DNA of 64,000 nucleotides from Mesorhizobium ciceri biovar biserrulae WSM1271. GTDB lineage: Bacteria; Pseudomonadota; Alphaproteobacteria; Rhizobiales; Rhizobiaceae. Numbering within the stretch: position 1 is the first letter of the stretch; each line of letters starts with the position of its first letter. Below are positions 46,103 through 54,720 of this stretch, piece after piece. The stretch covers positions 2,069,501 through 2,133,500 of the forward strand of contig NC_014923.1 of NCBI RefSeq assembly GCF_000185905.1, read 5' to 3'. Below the pieces are notes generated by a model. The model was not told the origin of the DNA and ran no database searches. It saw only the letters and a program-made list of their open reading frames with translations. The translations under genes were made by a program, and so were the position numbers.

Positions 46103-46855
46103 GTGACAAAGACTATGGCGAGCACCACCGACCAGGCATGGAAAGGCGTCGCTTTGCTGACCTTTCTGGGAACCACTGCAATCCTGGGCGTTTCCGTCGG
46201 TCTCAATTATCTGCTTCTGTTCTCGGAGGCGCTGACGCCATTTGGGCGCAGCATGGTCACGGCAATCCTGTTGCCTGTTGTTCTTGGTGTTCCGCTTTTT
46301 CTGTTCGTTGGATTGAAACAGATCGAGCTTCGTCGCTATCGCCGGGAACTCGACAAGTCGGCAACCTTCGACACCACGACCGGCTGCCTGAACGGAGCGG
46401 TCTTCACGTCGATGGTCGAAAAAAGAACCGCAAGGCCGTCGGTGCCGGGGCCGAAATCCGGCGCCTTCCTGGTCATCCATTCGGAGCATCTGCGGTCCAT
46501 CAACCTGCGCTTTGGTCTTGAATGGGGCGATCAAGCCTTGCGGCTCATAGCCTCAACCATACAATCGTCAGTGCGCGCGGAGGATCTGGTTGGACGCATG
46601 GGGACGTCGATGTTCGGGGTTTTCCTCGCCGGCGCGACCGAAGCAGAAGCCAGGGAAATCGGCGAGCGTATCAGGGCGCGCATCGCACAAGTCTATTTCG
46701 CGCCAAAAGGCACCGAGGATGCCTTGACGGTCAAGGTCGGCGGCGTGGTGTTCGAGAACCAGGTGGAGTTCGCGGACATGTTCCGGTCCGCCGAGCAGCG
46801 CATGGCCGGCGTCCAGGACGGAGCGGCGTTTGAGCTGACGCATCTCCATAGCTGA
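46103..46855 (+). CDS. Membrane GGDEF-domain protein with a degenerate active site
   Basis: A 250-residue protein with two transmembrane segments (VALLTFLGTTAILGVSVGLNYLLLF; VTAILLPVVLGVPLFLFVGL) and a GGDEF-type domain opened by SATFDTTTGCLNGAVF. The signature motif reads RMGTSMFGVFL where active cyclases have R.GGDEF, and the metal-binding Asp is replaced (HLRSINLRFG). It should therefore not make c-di-GMP. The start is GTG 46103 with AGGAG 8 nt upstream. It may serve as a signalling scaffold or receptor; no EAL or HAMP domain is present, so it is not a LapD. Confidence 0.8.
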   Translation: MTKTMASTTDQAWKGVALLTFLGTTAILGVSVGLNYLLLFSEALTPFGRSMVTAILLPVVLGVPLFLFVGLKQIELRRYRRELDKSATFDTTTGCLNGAVFTSMVEKRTARPSVPGPKSGAFLVIHSEHLRSINLRFGLEWGDQALRLIASTIQSSVRAEDLVGRMGTSMFGVFLAGATEAEAREIGERIRARIAQVYFAPKGTEDALTVKVGGVVFENQVEFADMFRSAEQRMAGVQDGAAFELTHLHS

Positions 46856-46902
46856 TAGTCGCCGGGAACCGGAGCCAGGGGAATTGTCGGACGCGGACGC
46901 CC

Positions 46903-48432
46903 TCACGCTGCCGGCGGGGTAACCCGTGAAGACGCCGCCCAGGTTTCGGCGATGGCGACGATCGCCGCGTTGATCGGTCCGCTCGGGATCGCCGGCATCA
47001 CCGAGGCGTCGACGACAAAGGCATTGTCGAAGCCGTTCAGCCGCAAGTCAGGATCGACGACGGCCTCGGTGTCACGACCCATCCGGCAGGTGCCGGCCGG
47101 ATGGTGATGGGTGGAAGCAGCCCTGGCGATGAAAGCATCGAGTTCGGCATCGGACCGAACCGGTGCACCTGGCAGGATCTCCGTATCGCGCCATTCGTCC
47201 AGGGCCTCATGATGGCCGACCATGCGCGCCCGCTTCAACGCCATCCTGAATGTCGCGCGATCGTGTTCGGTTTCCAGATAATGCGGATCGATGACCGGCG
47301 CATCGTTGCGGCCCGGGCCGCTCGGTGTGATGCGCCCGCGGCTTGTCGGATGGGTGACGCCGCAAAGGATGGTAAAGGCCGAGCCATAAAGCGGGGCATT
47401 CAGGCCCTCGGCCGCCGACGGAGCGACGACGCAGGCGAGCACGATATCGGGACTTCCCGTCGAGCGGGTCGGGTCGTCGCTGTGCAGATACATCAGCGAT
47501 TCGGAGTGCTGCAGGCGGGAAGGCGGCACCGGCTTTTTGGTGCTGTAGACATTTCCAAGAGCCAGCAGATGATCCTGCAGGTTGCGGCCCACCTCGCTGC
47601 GATCGGCAAGGCAGCGTATGTCAGCCTGCTTCAGCGTATCCGGGCAACCAATGCCCGACCGCATGAGGATGAGCGGCGTGGACACGGCGCCCGCGCAAAG
47701 GACAATCCGGTCGGCACAGAGCGTTCTGGTCTGGCCCTCGCAGACCACGCTCACGCCCGTGACCCTGTGGCCGTCCAGAACCAGATGCTCGACCTCGTGG
47801 CCGGTGAGCAAGGTCAGGTTCGGCCGCGCCATGACCCGCGGCGGCAGATAGGCGTCGGCGACGCTCAGGCGCTTGCCGTCGCGTATGTTGAGTGAATTGG
47901 GGCTGGTGCCGACCAGCTCGCCGCTGTTGTGGTCGCTCAGGGCGGGAGCCCCCATGGATCGCCCGGCGGCGATGTAGGCACGCACGACCGGACTGACCTC
48001 GGCGTCCGGCAGATAGACGTCCAGCGGGCCGCTCTTGCCGCGTGTTGGCCCGTCGAAAGCGGTGAAGGCTTCGCTGCGGATGAAGCCCGGCAACAATCCC
48101 CGATAGGACCAGCGCTCGCCGCCGGCCTGTGCCCAGGATTCGAAATCATCGGCATGGCCGCGCACATAGGCCATTGCATGCAGGCAGCTCGAGCCGCCGA
48201 CTATCCTGCCGCGCGGCCATTCATGGACGCGGTTGGCGGTGAAGGGCTGGGGCACGGTCCGGTAGCTCCAGTCGTAGGCGCGGCCCTGGAGCATCGTCCA
48301 TTTCAGCGGGTCGGCGATGTCGGGATCGGCCGGCATCGTCCCGGCTTCGATGAGGCCGACCTGGCACGACCGGTCTTCACTGAGACGGCTGGCAACAACC
48401 GAGCCAGCGGATCCCGCGCCGATGACCAGCAC
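46903..48432 (-). CDS. Pyridoxine 4-oxidase-like GMC oxidoreductase
   Basis: A 509-residue FAD enzyme of the GMC family: FAD site VIGAGSAGSVVASRL, GGSSCLHAMAYVRGH, and the C-terminal catalytic histidine in [15 protein letters not shown] and [19 protein letters not shown]. It resembles the M. loti pyridoxine 4-oxidase as I remember it, notably PVPPSRLQHSES, LQGRAYDWSYRT and GVTHPTSRGRI. That enzyme oxidises pyridoxine to pyridoxal with O2, the first step of B6 pathway I. The start is odd: no ATG is available after the upstream in-frame stop, so GTG 48432 is taken, giving an N-terminus that begins right at the FAD motif. Adjacent to the GntR gene and transcribed in the same direction. Confidence 0.8.
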   Translation of the reverse strand: MLVIGAGSAGSVVASRLSEDRSCQVGLIEAGTMPADPDIADPLKWTMLQGRAYDWSYRTVPQPFTANRVHEWPRGRIVGGSSCLHAMAYVRGHADDFESWAQAGGERWSYRGLLPGFIRSEAFTAFDGPTRGKSGPLDVYLPDAEVSPVVRAYIAAGRSMGAPALSDHNSGELVGTSPNSLNIRDGKRLSVADAYLPPRVMARPNLTLLTGHEVEHLVLDGHRVTGVSVVCEGQTRTLCADRIVLCAGAVSTPLILMRSGIGCPDTLKQADIRCLADRSEVGRNLQDHLLALGNVYSTKKPVPPSRLQHSESLMYLHSDDPTRSTGSPDIVLACVVAPSAAEGLNAPLYGSAFTILCGVTHPTSRGRITPSGPGRNDAPVIDPHYLETEHDRATFRMALKRARMVGHHEALDEWRDTEILPGAPVRSDAELDAFIARAASTHHHPAGTCRMGRDTEAVVDPDLRLNGFDNAFVVDASVMPAIPSGPINAAIVAIAETWAASSRVTPPAA

Positions 48433-48492
48433 GTCGAAATGACGTTTCAGTTTGAAATTCCCCGCACAGGCTCGATGTCAGAGGTGATGCGA

Positions 48493-49170
48493 TCACGCGG
48501 CAAAGGCGCCGGCATTCGACCGTTCCATGATCTGTCTCTGCACCGACAGAAGGTGCGCGCGCATTGCGGCCTCTGCCGCTTCGGGGTCGCGCTGCGAGAT
48601 CGCTTCGGCGATCAGGCGATGCTCGCCGTCGCGGTGGGCGATCCGCTTGGGGCAGGTGGGTGCCGCGGTGCGCGCAACCTTCACCCGCGCATCGACACCG
48701 ACCTGGCGCAGCATCTTGTAGAATTCCGCGGCGAGATGGTTGCGGGCCGCGGCAACGATCGCGAGATGAAAAGCGAAGTCGACCTCACCCGACGGGGCGT
48801 TCTCCGGCGTGGTTGCCGCGTCGAGGATCCGCGCCGTCTCGAAAGAGGAGGCGCGCAGCGACGCCAGTCGGGCAAGGCCCGGCTCCATGATCAGGCGCAA
48901 TTCCAGGACCTCGATCGGATTGGTTACCCTGACCAGTTCCTCGCCATATCTCGGAAGGGCGGTCGGCGCCCGCCTGGCTCGCGCCGGTTTGAGGTCGCCC
49001 GAAAGGCGCAGCACTTCAAGCGCCTTGCGAAGCTGATGGCGCTTGACGCTCAGATGTTCCGCAAGATCGCGCTCGGACGGAAGCTTGCCGCCGCCCTGCT
49101 GCAACTGGCGGACCGCGGCGATGATGTCGTCGAGATCAGATGGTCCGACCTGCGGCTCGAATGCGCTCAA
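48493..49170 (-). CDS. GntR-family regulator, FCD (FadR) subclass
   Basis: A 225-residue regulator: GntR winged helix at the N-terminus ([32 protein letters not shown]) and FCD effector domain ([56 protein letters not shown]). The conserved Asp/His set of FCD metal-dependent regulators is present in D.AFHLAI and EHR.I. I chose TTG 49170, which has AGGAG 8 nt upstream; no ATG is suitably placed and the frame further upstream (to 49371) runs into the operator region. It is divergent from the GMC/cupin operon and probably controls both that operon and the pyridoxine oxidase. Confidence 0.87.
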   Translation of the reverse strand: MSAFEPQVGPSDLDDIIAAVRQLQQGGGKLPSERDLAEHLSVKRHQLRKALEVLRLSGDLKPARARRAPTALPRYGEELVRVTNPIEVLELRLIMEPGLARLASLRASSFETARILDAATTPENAPSGEVDFAFHLAIVAAARNHLAAEFYKMLRQVGVDARVKVARTAAPTCPKRIAHRDGEHRLIAEAISQRDPEAAEAAMRAHLLSVQRQIMERSNAGAFAA

Positions 49171-49254
49171 AACCAAATCTCCTGTCCGATCGGCAGACCG
49201 CCGACTCAACGTCCCGACATCATATTGTGACACGAAAACCTGTTCGACGGCACT

Positions 49255-49317
49255 CAACCAATTCAACCAATCTACAACTGTACGCAATGGTTGACAACAC
49301 CAGTTGCTCGATGGTTG
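49255..49317. promoter_or_regulatory. Cluster of CAACCA/TGGTTG half-sites, candidate GntR operator
   Basis: The divergent region contains CAACCA at 49255 and 49264 (9 bp apart) and the complement TGGTTG at 49288 and 49312. The 49288-49302 stretch TGGTTGACAACACCA is itself an imperfect palindrome with TGGT...ACCA ends, the usual type of FCD-GntR site. CAACCAATTC also occurs at 57434 in front of the binding-protein gene. Confidence 0.5.
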
Positions 49318-49373
49318 ACTGCGCATGTCGACGGTTGCCATCGCGGCAGACGTCTTTCTCCCGAGGATCACGC

Positions 49374-51002
49374 ATGCCGGCTGGCGAAACCTTTGACTAC
49401 GTCATTGTCGGTGCGGGATCGGCCGGCTGCGTGCTGGCGAACCGGCTGAGCGAAGACCCTGCCGTGTCGGTGCTTTTGTTGGAGGCGGGGGATTGGGACC
49501 GCGATCCGATGATCCACATCCCGCTCGGCTGGGGCAAGATACTGACGGAGCGCCGCCACGACTGGATGTATTTCTGCGAGCCCGAGGCCAATGTCGGCGG
49601 CCGCAAGGTCGAATGCGCGCGCGGCAAGGTCATCGGCGGCTCTTCCTCCACCAACGCCATGGCTTATGTGCGCGGCAATCGCGGCGACTACGATCGCTGG
49701 GCGGCAAGCGGCCTGACGGACTGGTCGTTCGACAAGGTGCTGCCCTACTTCAAGAAGCAGGAGCGCTGGGAAGCGGGCGAAAGCCGGTACCGTGGCGGCG
49801 GCGGGCCGCTGAACACCCAGTTCTGCCGCTACAAGGACGAACTGATCGATGCCTTCGCCACAGCCAGCCGTGATGCCGGATACCCGCAGACCGATGACTA
49901 TAACGGCGCCATACAGGAAGGCTTCGGCCGGCTGCAGATGACAATTGCCAACGGCCGCCGCTGCTCGACCGCAACCGCCTATCTGCGGCCCGCCATGCGG
50001 CGCGGCAATGTCAAGGTGCTGACCGGCGCGATGGCGACGAAGATCCTGCTCAGGGATGGCCGCGCAGCCGGCATTGCCTACACCAGAGGCGGGGCGAGCC
50101 ATGAAGTTCTGGCGCGGCGCGAAGTTCTGCTTGCCGGCGGCGTCATCAACACACCGCAGCTGATGATGCTGTCAGGCATAGGCGACAGCGGCGAGCTGGC
50201 GGCGCATGGCATCGAGACGAAGGTCGATCGTGCGCAAGTCGGCAAGAATCTGCAGGACCACGTTTCGGTCATCCTGATGTATCGGCGCAAACAGCCTGGA
50301 CCGTTTCTCAAGATGATGCGGGCCGATCGTATCGGGCTGGATTTCGTCAGGACTTATCTCACCGGAAAGGGCTTTTCGGGAGATGTGCCTGGCGGCGTCG
50401 TGGCATTCCTGAAAAGCGACACAAGCCGGCCGTTGCCGGACGTACAGCTGCTTTTCACCGCCGCGCCGCTTGGGGCATGGCCTTACATGTCGCCGTTCAA
50501 GGCGCCGTTCGCCGACGGCTTTGCGACCCGTATCGTTGCGGTGCAGCCGGAGAGCCGCGGCAGCGTCAAGCTGGCGTCGAGCGATCCGGTCGCCGCGCCC
50601 CTGATCCATCAGAATTTCCTGTCCTCGCAGCGCGACTGGCAGTCGCTTCGCGCCGGCTTTCGTGTTGCACGCAACCTTGCCAGCCAGCCGTCCATGACCC
50701 CGTTCGTCGGCGCGGAGTTCTTCCCCGGCCCGAAATGCGAGAGCGACGACGAGATCGACGAGCATATCCGCAAGACCTCGATCACCGTGCATCATCCGGC
50801 CGGCACGTGCCGCATGGGCGTCGATGCGGCATCGGTGGTCGATCCGGAATTGCGGGTGCGCGGCATTGCCGGGCTTCGTGTCGTGGACGCCTCGGTCATG
50901 CCCGACCTCGTTTGCGGCAACATCAATGCGGCGGTCATCATGATCGCCGAAAAGGCCGCGGATCTGATCCGCAGCCGCGCTCAACAGAGCGTGGCTGCCT
51001 GA
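49374..51002 (+). CDS. GMC oxidoreductase, candidate 4-pyridoxic acid dehydrogenase
   Basis: A 542-residue FAD-dependent GMC enzyme: [19 protein letters not shown], the [29 protein letters not shown] segment (parts), [13 protein letters not shown] and catalytic [14 protein letters not shown] with [21 protein letters not shown]. The size (about 59 kDa) and genomic setting fit the membrane-bound FAD enzyme that oxidises 4-pyridoxic acid to 5-formyl-3-hydroxy-2-methylpyridine-4-carboxylate in M. loti, which I recall to be a GMC protein. From sequence alone choline or alcohol dehydrogenase-like activity cannot be excluded. ATG 49374 has GAGGA 7 nt upstream. First gene of the putative ring-cleavage operon; 289 bp separate it from the next. 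Confidence 0.72.
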   Translation: MPAGETFDYVIVGAGSAGCVLANRLSEDPAVSVLLLEAGDWDRDPMIHIPLGWGKILTERRHDWMYFCEPEANVGGRKVECARGKVIGGSSSTNAMAYVRGNRGDYDRWAASGLTDWSFDKVLPYFKKQERWEAGESRYRGGGGPLNTQFCRYKDELIDAFATASRDAGYPQTDDYNGAIQEGFGRLQMTIANGRRCSTATAYLRPAMRRGNVKVLTGAMATKILLRDGRAAGIAYTRGGASHEVLARREVLLAGGVINTPQLMMLSGIGDSGELAAHGIETKVDRAQVGKNLQDHVSVILMYRRKQPGPFLKMMRADRIGLDFVRTYLTGKGFSGDVPGGVVAFLKSDTSRPLPDVQLLFTAAPLGAWPYMSPFKAPFADGFATRIVAVQPESRGSVKLASSDPVAAPLIHQNFLSSQRDWQSLRAGFRVARNLASQPSMTPFVGAEFFPGPKCESDDEIDEHIRKTSITVHHPAGTCRMGVDAASVVDPELRVRGIAGLRVVDASVMPDLVCGNINAAVIMIAEKAADLIRSRAQQSVAA

Positions 51003-51017
51003 TAAGGCGGCCGGAAT

Positions 51018-51039
51018 GCAACCAAAGTCTTTTGGTTGC
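51018..51039. promoter_or_regulatory. Perfect inverted repeat GCAACCAAA-gtct-TTTGGTTGC
   Basis: A 9-4-9 palindrome starting 15 bp after the stop of the GMC gene and made of the same CAACCA/TGGTTG core as the sites at 49255-49317. Another GTTGGTTGG follows at about 51054, CAACCA at 51186 and GGTTGAGTTGGTTA at about 51245. There is no T run, so it is more likely a regulator site in the 289-bp leader of the bicupin gene than a terminator. Confidence 0.5.
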
Positions 51040-51291
51040 GACTGAAAAACTGCGTTGGTTGGACTGTCATGCGCGTCAGCATGGCCGTGACGAAGCGGTT
51101 TCACGCCCTGATTGTGAGCTGAATTTCGTGCAGTTCTAGGCTATTCCTGCCTATTTCTGGGCATTTGCCTCTCAAGAATGCACCTCAACCAAAAACTTAT
51201 AAATTCGCAATTTGGGTATTGTCGAGCAAAACCAATGCGAATACGGTTGAGTTGGTTAGAAGTATTTTCTTCGTGACGAGAGGTGTCCGAT

Positions 51292-52443
51292 ATGTCCCTG
51301 GCGCAACCAGCTAACGATGTGCTCACCAACAAGAAGGCGGCACTCAAGGGCCTCTACGACGCCCTCTACGCAAAGAACATGTTTCCGTTCTGGGCGACGT
51401 CGGAAGGCGTCGACCATGACGAGATCAAGCAACTGATGGCGACGTCGAGGGCCGTTCCCTTCGTGTGGTCCTATTCGGACATCGAGCCCCTGCTGCAGCG
51501 CGCGGCCGAACTTGTGACCATGGACGACAGCGAGCGCCGTTCGCTGATCCTCGTCAATCCCGGTCTTGCGCCCAAGCGTGCATCGGTCAGCACCATGTAC
51601 ACCGCCTACCGCCTGAACGATCCCGACGAGATCATGCCGCCGCACAAGCACTCGCCGAGCGCCATCCGCTTCGGCCTGACGGGCAAGGGCAATTTCACCG
51701 GCGTCGAGGGCGAAGACGTGGTCTTCGGCCCGGGCGACATGGTGCTGACGCCCAACGACGCCTGGCACAATCATGGCACCGTTGGCGGCGAGCAGGCGGT
51801 CAACCTGTCGGTGCTCGACCTGCCGCTGGTCGAAACGCTGCATGCCGTCCATTTCGACCACAAATACACCGAGATGGTCGACGGCAAGGAAGTCGAGAAG
51901 AAGGTGCAGACCGCCCGCTATCCCAGCGACTACTCACAGCGCATCTATGGCGAAGGTGGCCTGATGCCGCGTTTCGTCGACCACAAGCGTGGCGGCGGCC
52001 TGTCGTCGCCGATGTATGTCTATCGCTGGGAGAAGATGGAAGCGGTTCTCGATGCCCACAAGGATTGGGATGGCGACCCCCATGAAGGCATCGTCATCGA
52101 CTATGTCGATCCGACGACCGGCGGACCCGTCTTCCACACCATCAATTTCTACGTGCAGATGCTGCGCCCCGGCGAGAAGACCTTGCCGCAGCGTGAGACC
52201 GCCAGCCTGCTCTTGGCGCCGTTCCGCGGCAACGGCCATTCGATCATCGACGGCAAGCGCTATGACTGGAACCAGTTCGACACCATCGCCATACCCGGCG
52301 GTTCCTGGGTCGAGCATGTCAACGGCTCGTCGAGCGAGCCGGTGATCTTCTTCGGCGCCACCGATGCGCCGACGCAAAAGGCGCTGCTCCTCTACAAGCG
52401 CTGGGGCCGCAACCAGGCCGGCGATCTGCTCCGTCTCGTCTAG
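51292..52443 (+). CDS. Gentisate/salicylate 1,2-dioxygenase-type bicupin
   Basis: A 383-residue protein with two cupin halves. The first has the iron ligands His118 and His120 (MPPHKHSPSAIRF) and His159 (DAWHNHG); this spacing matches the His119/His121/His160 set I recall for salicylate 1,2-dioxygenase. RAVPFVWSY, LILVNPGL and the second cupin YDWNQFDTIAIPGGSWVEH also follow the gentisate dioxygenase pattern. The family opens aromatic rings between a carboxylated and a hydroxylated carbon using Fe(II) and O2. ATG 51292 has gagagg 8 nt upstream; an in-frame GTG at 51283 lies within that site. The substrate is not known; its neighbours suggest a hydroxypyridine carboxylate from vitamin B6. Confidence 0.88.
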   Translation: MSLAQPANDVLTNKKAALKGLYDALYAKNMFPFWATSEGVDHDEIKQLMATSRAVPFVWSYSDIEPLLQRAAELVTMDDSERRSLILVNPGLAPKRASVSTMYTAYRLNDPDEIMPPHKHSPSAIRFGLTGKGNFTGVEGEDVVFGPGDMVLTPNDAWHNHGTVGGEQAVNLSVLDLPLVETLHAVHFDHKYTEMVDGKEVEKKVQTARYPSDYSQRIYGEGGLMPRFVDHKRGGGLSSPMYVYRWEKMEAVLDAHKDWDGDPHEGIVIDYVDPTTGGPVFHTINFYVQMLRPGEKTLPQRETASLLLAPFRGNGHSIIDGKRYDWNQFDTIAIPGGSWVEHVNGSSSEPVIFFGATDAPTQKALLLYKRWGRNQAGDLLRLV

Positions 52444-52498
52444 TTCCGGTCCTCCGGCAGGCAATGTCCGCGCCGCCATTGGCGGCGTGGACATCGAA

Positions 52499-53656
52499 AT
52501 GGAATTTCAGCAGCAAGGGCGTATGCATTTGGTTTCGGCGTTCAACACAAAGCAGATCGGCCATGTCGACTGCCCAGGCGGCGGTCAGGTCTGGGTCGAC
52601 GGCAACATCCTTTATATCGGCCACATGCGGCCGCCGAGCGGCACGACGCTGGTCGACATTTCCGACCCGCGCAATCCGCGCAAAATTACGACGATCGATG
52701 TCCCGCCCGGTTGGCACTCGCACAAGGTGCGCGCCAAGGACGGACTGATGATCATCAACCACGAGCGCTTTGGCGACGCCGGCCCGGCTGATTTCGGCGG
52801 CGGACTGGCGCTCTATGACACCACCAAGCCGGCACAGCCGAAGCTCATCTCGAAATGGATAACCGGCGGCAAGGGCGTCCACCGCTACGACTTCGACGGC
52901 CGTTACGCCTACATATCGCCGACCGCCGACGGTTATGTCGGCAACATCGTGATGATCCTCGACCTGATCGATCCCGCGAAGCCGGTCGAGGTCGGACGCT
53001 GGTGGATACCGGGCCAGTGGACCGGGGGCGGCGAAGAGTATCCTTGGCACGACTATGTCACGCCGCGCTGTCACCATCCGCTGCGAATGGGCGACAGGCT
53101 CTATGTCAGCTACTGGCATCATGGCTTGTTCATCCTCGACATTTCGGACATCACCAAGCCGAAGCTGGTCTCGCACGTCAATTCGAGCCCGAGCTTTCCG
53201 CATCCCACGCACACCTGCCTGCCGATTCCACAGCCGCTCAAAGGCCGCAACATCATGGTGGTGGCGGACGAGGATGTCGCCAAGCTTCGGCCATCGCCGC
53301 CGGCCTTCACCTGGATTTACGATATCACTGACGAGACCAACCCGTTGCCGATCTCGACCTTCCAGGTGCCAGGCCTCGACACGGACGGTTCACCGCAGCC
53401 GCAGATGACCGGCTGCCATCAGCCTTCCGAGCGGTTCAATGGAACCGTCATTCCGTTTGCGTGGTTCGCGCAGGGGCTGCGCCTCGTCGACATCGCCGAT
53501 CCGTTCGCGCCAAAGGAAGTCGGTCATTTCATGCCCGACGCGCCGGAGGGCGCGGAGCGTTCCTCGTCCAACGACGTGACCATCGACGACCGCGGCATCG
53601 TCTACCTGATCGACCGCATCCGCGGCGTCGACATCATCGAAACCAGCGTTCTCTAG
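52499..53656 (+). CDS. LVIVD-repeat beta-propeller-like protein
   Basis: A 385-residue soluble protein built of repeats like TTLVDISDPRNPRKITTIDVP, GLALYDTTKPAQPKLIS, VMILDLIDPAKPVEVGRW, LFILDISDITKPKLV, LRLVDIADPFAPKEVG, the LVIVD type that forms beta-propellers. Unusual is the wealth of His in loops (WHSHKV, INHERF, WHDY, RCHHPL, YWHHG, PHPTHTC, GCHQP), suggesting a metal site at the propeller centre. Catalytic role unknown. No signal peptide, so cytoplasmic with the other enzymes. The start is uncertain (ATG 52499 or GTG 52487); no clear ribosome-binding site. Ends 6 bp before the RidA gene. Confidence 0.8.
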   Translation: MEFQQQGRMHLVSAFNTKQIGHVDCPGGGQVWVDGNILYIGHMRPPSGTTLVDISDPRNPRKITTIDVPPGWHSHKVRAKDGLMIINHERFGDAGPADFGGGLALYDTTKPAQPKLISKWITGGKGVHRYDFDGRYAYISPTADGYVGNIVMILDLIDPAKPVEVGRWWIPGQWTGGGEEYPWHDYVTPRCHHPLRMGDRLYVSYWHHGLFILDISDITKPKLVSHVNSSPSFPHPTHTCLPIPQPLKGRNIMVVADEDVAKLRPSPPAFTWIYDITDETNPLPISTFQVPGLDTDGSPQPQMTGCHQPSERFNGTVIPFAWFAQGLRLVDIADPFAPKEVGHFMPDAPEGAERSSSNDVTIDDRGIVYLIDRIRGVDIIETSVL

Positions 53657-53662
53657 GGGGAT

Positions 53663-54073
53663 ATGTTGAGCGACAGCACGCGAAAATCCGCCAGCCACTA
53701 CGCCATCGGCAACAAGAACCCGAACCTGCCGTTTCATCCGGCGGTGCGTGCCGGCGATTTCATCTTCGTTTCGGGCCAGGTGCCGAAAGACGAGAACAAC
53801 AACATGATCAGCGGCACGATCGAAGAAGAGACGCTGGCGACGCTGAAGACCATCGCGCGCGTCATCGCCCATGAAGGCGCGACGCTGTCGGATGTCGTGC
53901 GGATCACCACCTATCTCGAGGATACGCGCGATTTCGGCCGCTACAACAAGGCCTTCCTCGAAGGGATCGGCGACGCCGTTCTGGCGCGCACGACCGTCGA
54001 GGCAAAAGCGGTCATCAACACCAAGATCGAAATGGACGCCATCGTCTACAAGCCGCTGCCGGCGAGCAAGTAG
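53663..54073 (+). CDS. RidA-family (YjgF/YER057c/UK114) protein
   Basis: A 136-residue RidA-family protein: FHPAVRAGDFIFVSGQVPKDENN, ATLKTIARVIAHEGATLSDVVRITTYLEDTRDF, and DAVLARTTVEAKAVINTKIEMDAIVY. The conserved catalytic Arg is present in LARTTVEA and an acid in TKIEMDAI. RidA proteins hydrolyse enamines and imines such as 2-iminopropanoate to the keto acid and ammonia. The start ATG 53663 follows a GGGGG site. In an operon that would break a pyridine ring, an imine hydrolase is the expected helper. Confidence 0.92.
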   Translation: MLSDSTRKSASHYAIGNKNPNLPFHPAVRAGDFIFVSGQVPKDENNNMISGTIEEETLATLKTIARVIAHEGATLSDVVRITTYLEDTRDFGRYNKAFLEGIGDAVLARTTVEAKAVINTKIEMDAIVYKPLPASK

Positions 54074-54099
54074 GCCCTGGACACTAGCGAGGAGACGAC

Positions 54100-54720
54100 A
54101 TGTACAAGCTGTTAGGCCGCCAGACATCAGGCAACGTCCAGAAGGTGCTCTTCATGCTCGAAGAGCTGGGAGCGTCCTACAAGCGCGAGGATTATGGCCG
54201 CCAGTTCGAGAACACGCAGACGGCGGAATACAAGGCGCTCAACCCGACCTCCAAGGTGCCGACGCTGGTCGACGGCGACACCGTGATCTGGGAGTCCAAC
54301 ACCATCCTGCGCTATCTCGCTGCATTCGGCGGCGAACAGTTGAATGGCGCTACGCCGGCGGAAAAGACCGAGGTCGAGCGCTGGATGGACTTCCTGCTGG
54401 CTGCGGTCAATCCGGGCTACCTGGCGGCCTTCAAGGGCGCCAAACTCACGCCCGAGGAACAGACCGCCGAATACAAGGAGCAAGTGAAGGACCTTGTCGC
54501 GCAGCTCAAGATCGTCGACGGCCACCTGGCCGGCAAGGACTTCCTGGCGCTCGGCAAGCTGACCCTTGCCGACATTGCCTGCGCGCCGATCCTGAAGCGC
54601 TGCGTCGACTTCAAGATCGACCGGCCGTCAATGCCCAATCTGGAGCGCTGGGTGGCCGCGATCGCCGCTCGGCCGGCCTTCAAGGCGGCAACCACTGCTG
54701 CTCCCGCAAAGGCCGCATGA
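54100..54720 (+). CDS. Glutathione S-transferase family protein
   Basis: A 206-residue GST: N-terminal thioredoxin domain (MYKLLGRQTSGNVQKVLFMLEELG with Ser in QTSGNVQK as the likely catalytic residue; NPTSKVPTLVDGD with the cis-Pro; WESNTILRYLAA glutathione-binding Glu-Ser) and an all-helical C-terminal domain. Function may be GSH-dependent isomerisation (as maleylpyruvate isomerase after gentisate cleavage) or conjugation. ATG 54100, gagGAGacgac upstream. Its stop overlaps the ATG of the next gene by 4 bp, so it is translated with the FHMPC dehydrogenase-like gene. Confidence 0.9.
   Translation: MYKLLGRQTSGNVQKVLFMLEELGASYKREDYGRQFENTQTAEYKALNPTSKVPTLVDGDTVIWESNTILRYLAAFGGEQLNGATPAEKTEVERWMDFLLAAVNPGYLAAFKGAKLTPEEQTAEYKEQVKDLVAQLKIVDGHLAGKDFLALGKLTLADIACAPILKRCVDFKIDRPSMPNLERWVAAIAARPAFKAATTAAPAKAA

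Noticed and set aside
46103..46855. GGDEF-like protein as the missing LapD
   Set aside because: LapD has a periplasmic output domain, HAMP and an EAL domain; this protein has two helices and a single degenerate GGDEF.
49374..51002. Annotation as choline dehydrogenase (betA)
   Set aside because: Sequence would allow it, but there is no betaine aldehyde dehydrogenase, BetI or choline transporter nearby, and the locus carries several B6-degradation type genes.
53871..54716. Upstream extension of the FHMPC dehydrogenase-like frame over the RidA and GST genes
   Set aside because: The extended part is Arg/Ser-rich antisense-like sequence in the wrong frame for two well-supported genes; the real start is at 54717/54720.
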